The position numbers and the translations under genes are program-made. From Hysterangium stoloniferum (taxonomy: Eukaryota > Basidiomycota > Agaricomycetes > Hysterangiales > Hysterangiaceae), in the NCBI GenBank assembly GCA_015178975.1, contig WHVD01000152.1, forward strand, positions 1-64,000: a stretch of 64,000 nt of DNA, written 5' to 3'. The notes beneath the pieces are model-generated. The model was not told where the DNA came from. It did no database searches and saw only the letters and a list, made by a program, of their open reading frames with translations. How positions within the stretch are numbered: the stretch's first letter is position 1; each line of letters opens with the position of its first letter. Shown here piece after piece: positions 63,493 to 64,000 of this stretch.

Positions 63493-64000
63493 GTTTTGAC
63501 ATCAGAGAATGTGATAGCAGTATTCATCATTAAAGATGAAGTCTACACAGAGTCAGATTCAGGTAGAGAACGAAGTAAAGTGAGAGCAGCAAGCTCATCA
63601 TCCAGCATGGCAAGAGTGTACCCCCTTGGACGCAAGTTCTGGACACGTGCACAAACCTTGTCAACACGACTCATTAATGAAGTTAGAGATTCATCAGGTT
63701 CCTTCCGAATATTAAAGAGGTCATTGTAGGCACTAAAACGAACTGCAGGGAGTTGTTTATTATGTGCCTTGTCAATTTTAGACCACATATCATCAGGACC
63801 ATCATCAATGTCAACATGGGTGCGCTGTGTAGGTCCAAGAGAGCGCCATATGATACCAGCTGCTTTATTGGAGCGCTCCAACCAGGCAGACTGTAAACTA
63901 GTCTCACTAGGTTGTTTTTCTTTGCCAGTGGCAATAGAGAGACAGTTCTCCATACGCAAAAGACCAATTACGTCATGTCTCCAATCCTCATAATTATTCT
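63493..64000 (-). pseudogene. F3 Gag N-terminal part (runs off window)
   Basis: Encodes EDWRHDVIGLLRMENCLSIA through VKT, matching F2 residues about 19-185. One visible difference is RPRGYT for RPKGYT. The start codon lies beyond the window. Confidence 0.88.

Larger units (their letters stand above)
60218..64000 (-). mobile_element. F3: F-family copy interrupted by G2 and G3 (partial)
   Basis: Minus-strand F coding sequence at 60218-61375 and 63493-64000, running off the window. G3 lies between, with duplication GTTTT (61371-61375, 63493-63497). The left boundary is the G2 5' LTR; the missing integrase-to-LTR part is not seen further left. Confidence 0.85.

Overview
The window is a dense, layered graveyard of eukaryotic transposable elements with almost no ordinary host genes. 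The organism is most likely a basidiomycete fungus, probably an Agaricomycete. Reasons: chromodomain Ty3/gypsy elements beside Ty1/copia elements, spliceosomal introns of about 70 nt with GTATGT-type donors, and a tyrosine recombinase with the HCFRRGG signature that I know from large agaricomycete families. Nothing prokaryotic is present. Family names (A, B, C, D, F, G, H, T) are mine, and all identities were compared by eye.

Left third (1-25082). A gypsy element A (1-2738, minus, entering from the left) sits in the integrase of an older B-family gypsy element ('O', minus, 2739-25082). O is split by a second B copy (B2, 7222-20875, target duplication CCCCC). B2 carries two LTRs, gag, protease, RT, RNase H, integrase and chromodomain, plus an extra 706-codon reading frame between pol and the 3' LTR. 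O and B2 are dead. Six of the eight in-frame nonsense codons I list in their gag and pol, and probably all three in the extra frame, are CGA->TGA. Later insertions into them include solo LTRs of A, C, G and T, a T composite and a MITE-like element, most with clean target duplications.

Middle (25083-31110): decayed LTR material, an inverted pair of C LTRs, and a Tc1-like transposon that is itself a large palindrome.

Centre (31111-49353): an insertion bounded by a 6-bp direct repeat (CTTACT) and an 11-bp terminal inverted repeat. It interrupts a solo F LTR that rejoins exactly when it is removed. It carries a multi-exon tyrosine recombinase gene and at least one other gene-like segment, and is about 7.1 kb without its passenger. 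The passenger is a full-length copia element G1 (36014-47123, duplication ATAGA). G1 is interrupted by a young copia element F1 fused to a miniature element H, the pair sharing one duplication (TTTGA).

Right end (49354-64000): F, A, G and C fragments; an internally deleted G2 interrupted by a complete F2 (54045-59521, identical LTRs, intact 1414-codon ORF, duplication GTGGC); a partial F3 interrupted by a deleted G3 (duplication GTTTT); and inside the G3 LTR a complete 568-bp TRIM, T4 (duplication CTGAA).

Themes: (1) two distinct TRIM families, T and H, carry a tRNA-like sequence at the same place in their LTRs; (2) G LTRs carry an unbroken seven-unit heat-shock element and a TATA box; (3) F, G and T share a 14-nt primer-binding site matching the anticodon arm of initiator tRNA-Met, the half-tRNA priming known from Drosophila copia; (4) a tyrosine-recombinase element may be an undescribed Crypton- or Starship-like transposon.
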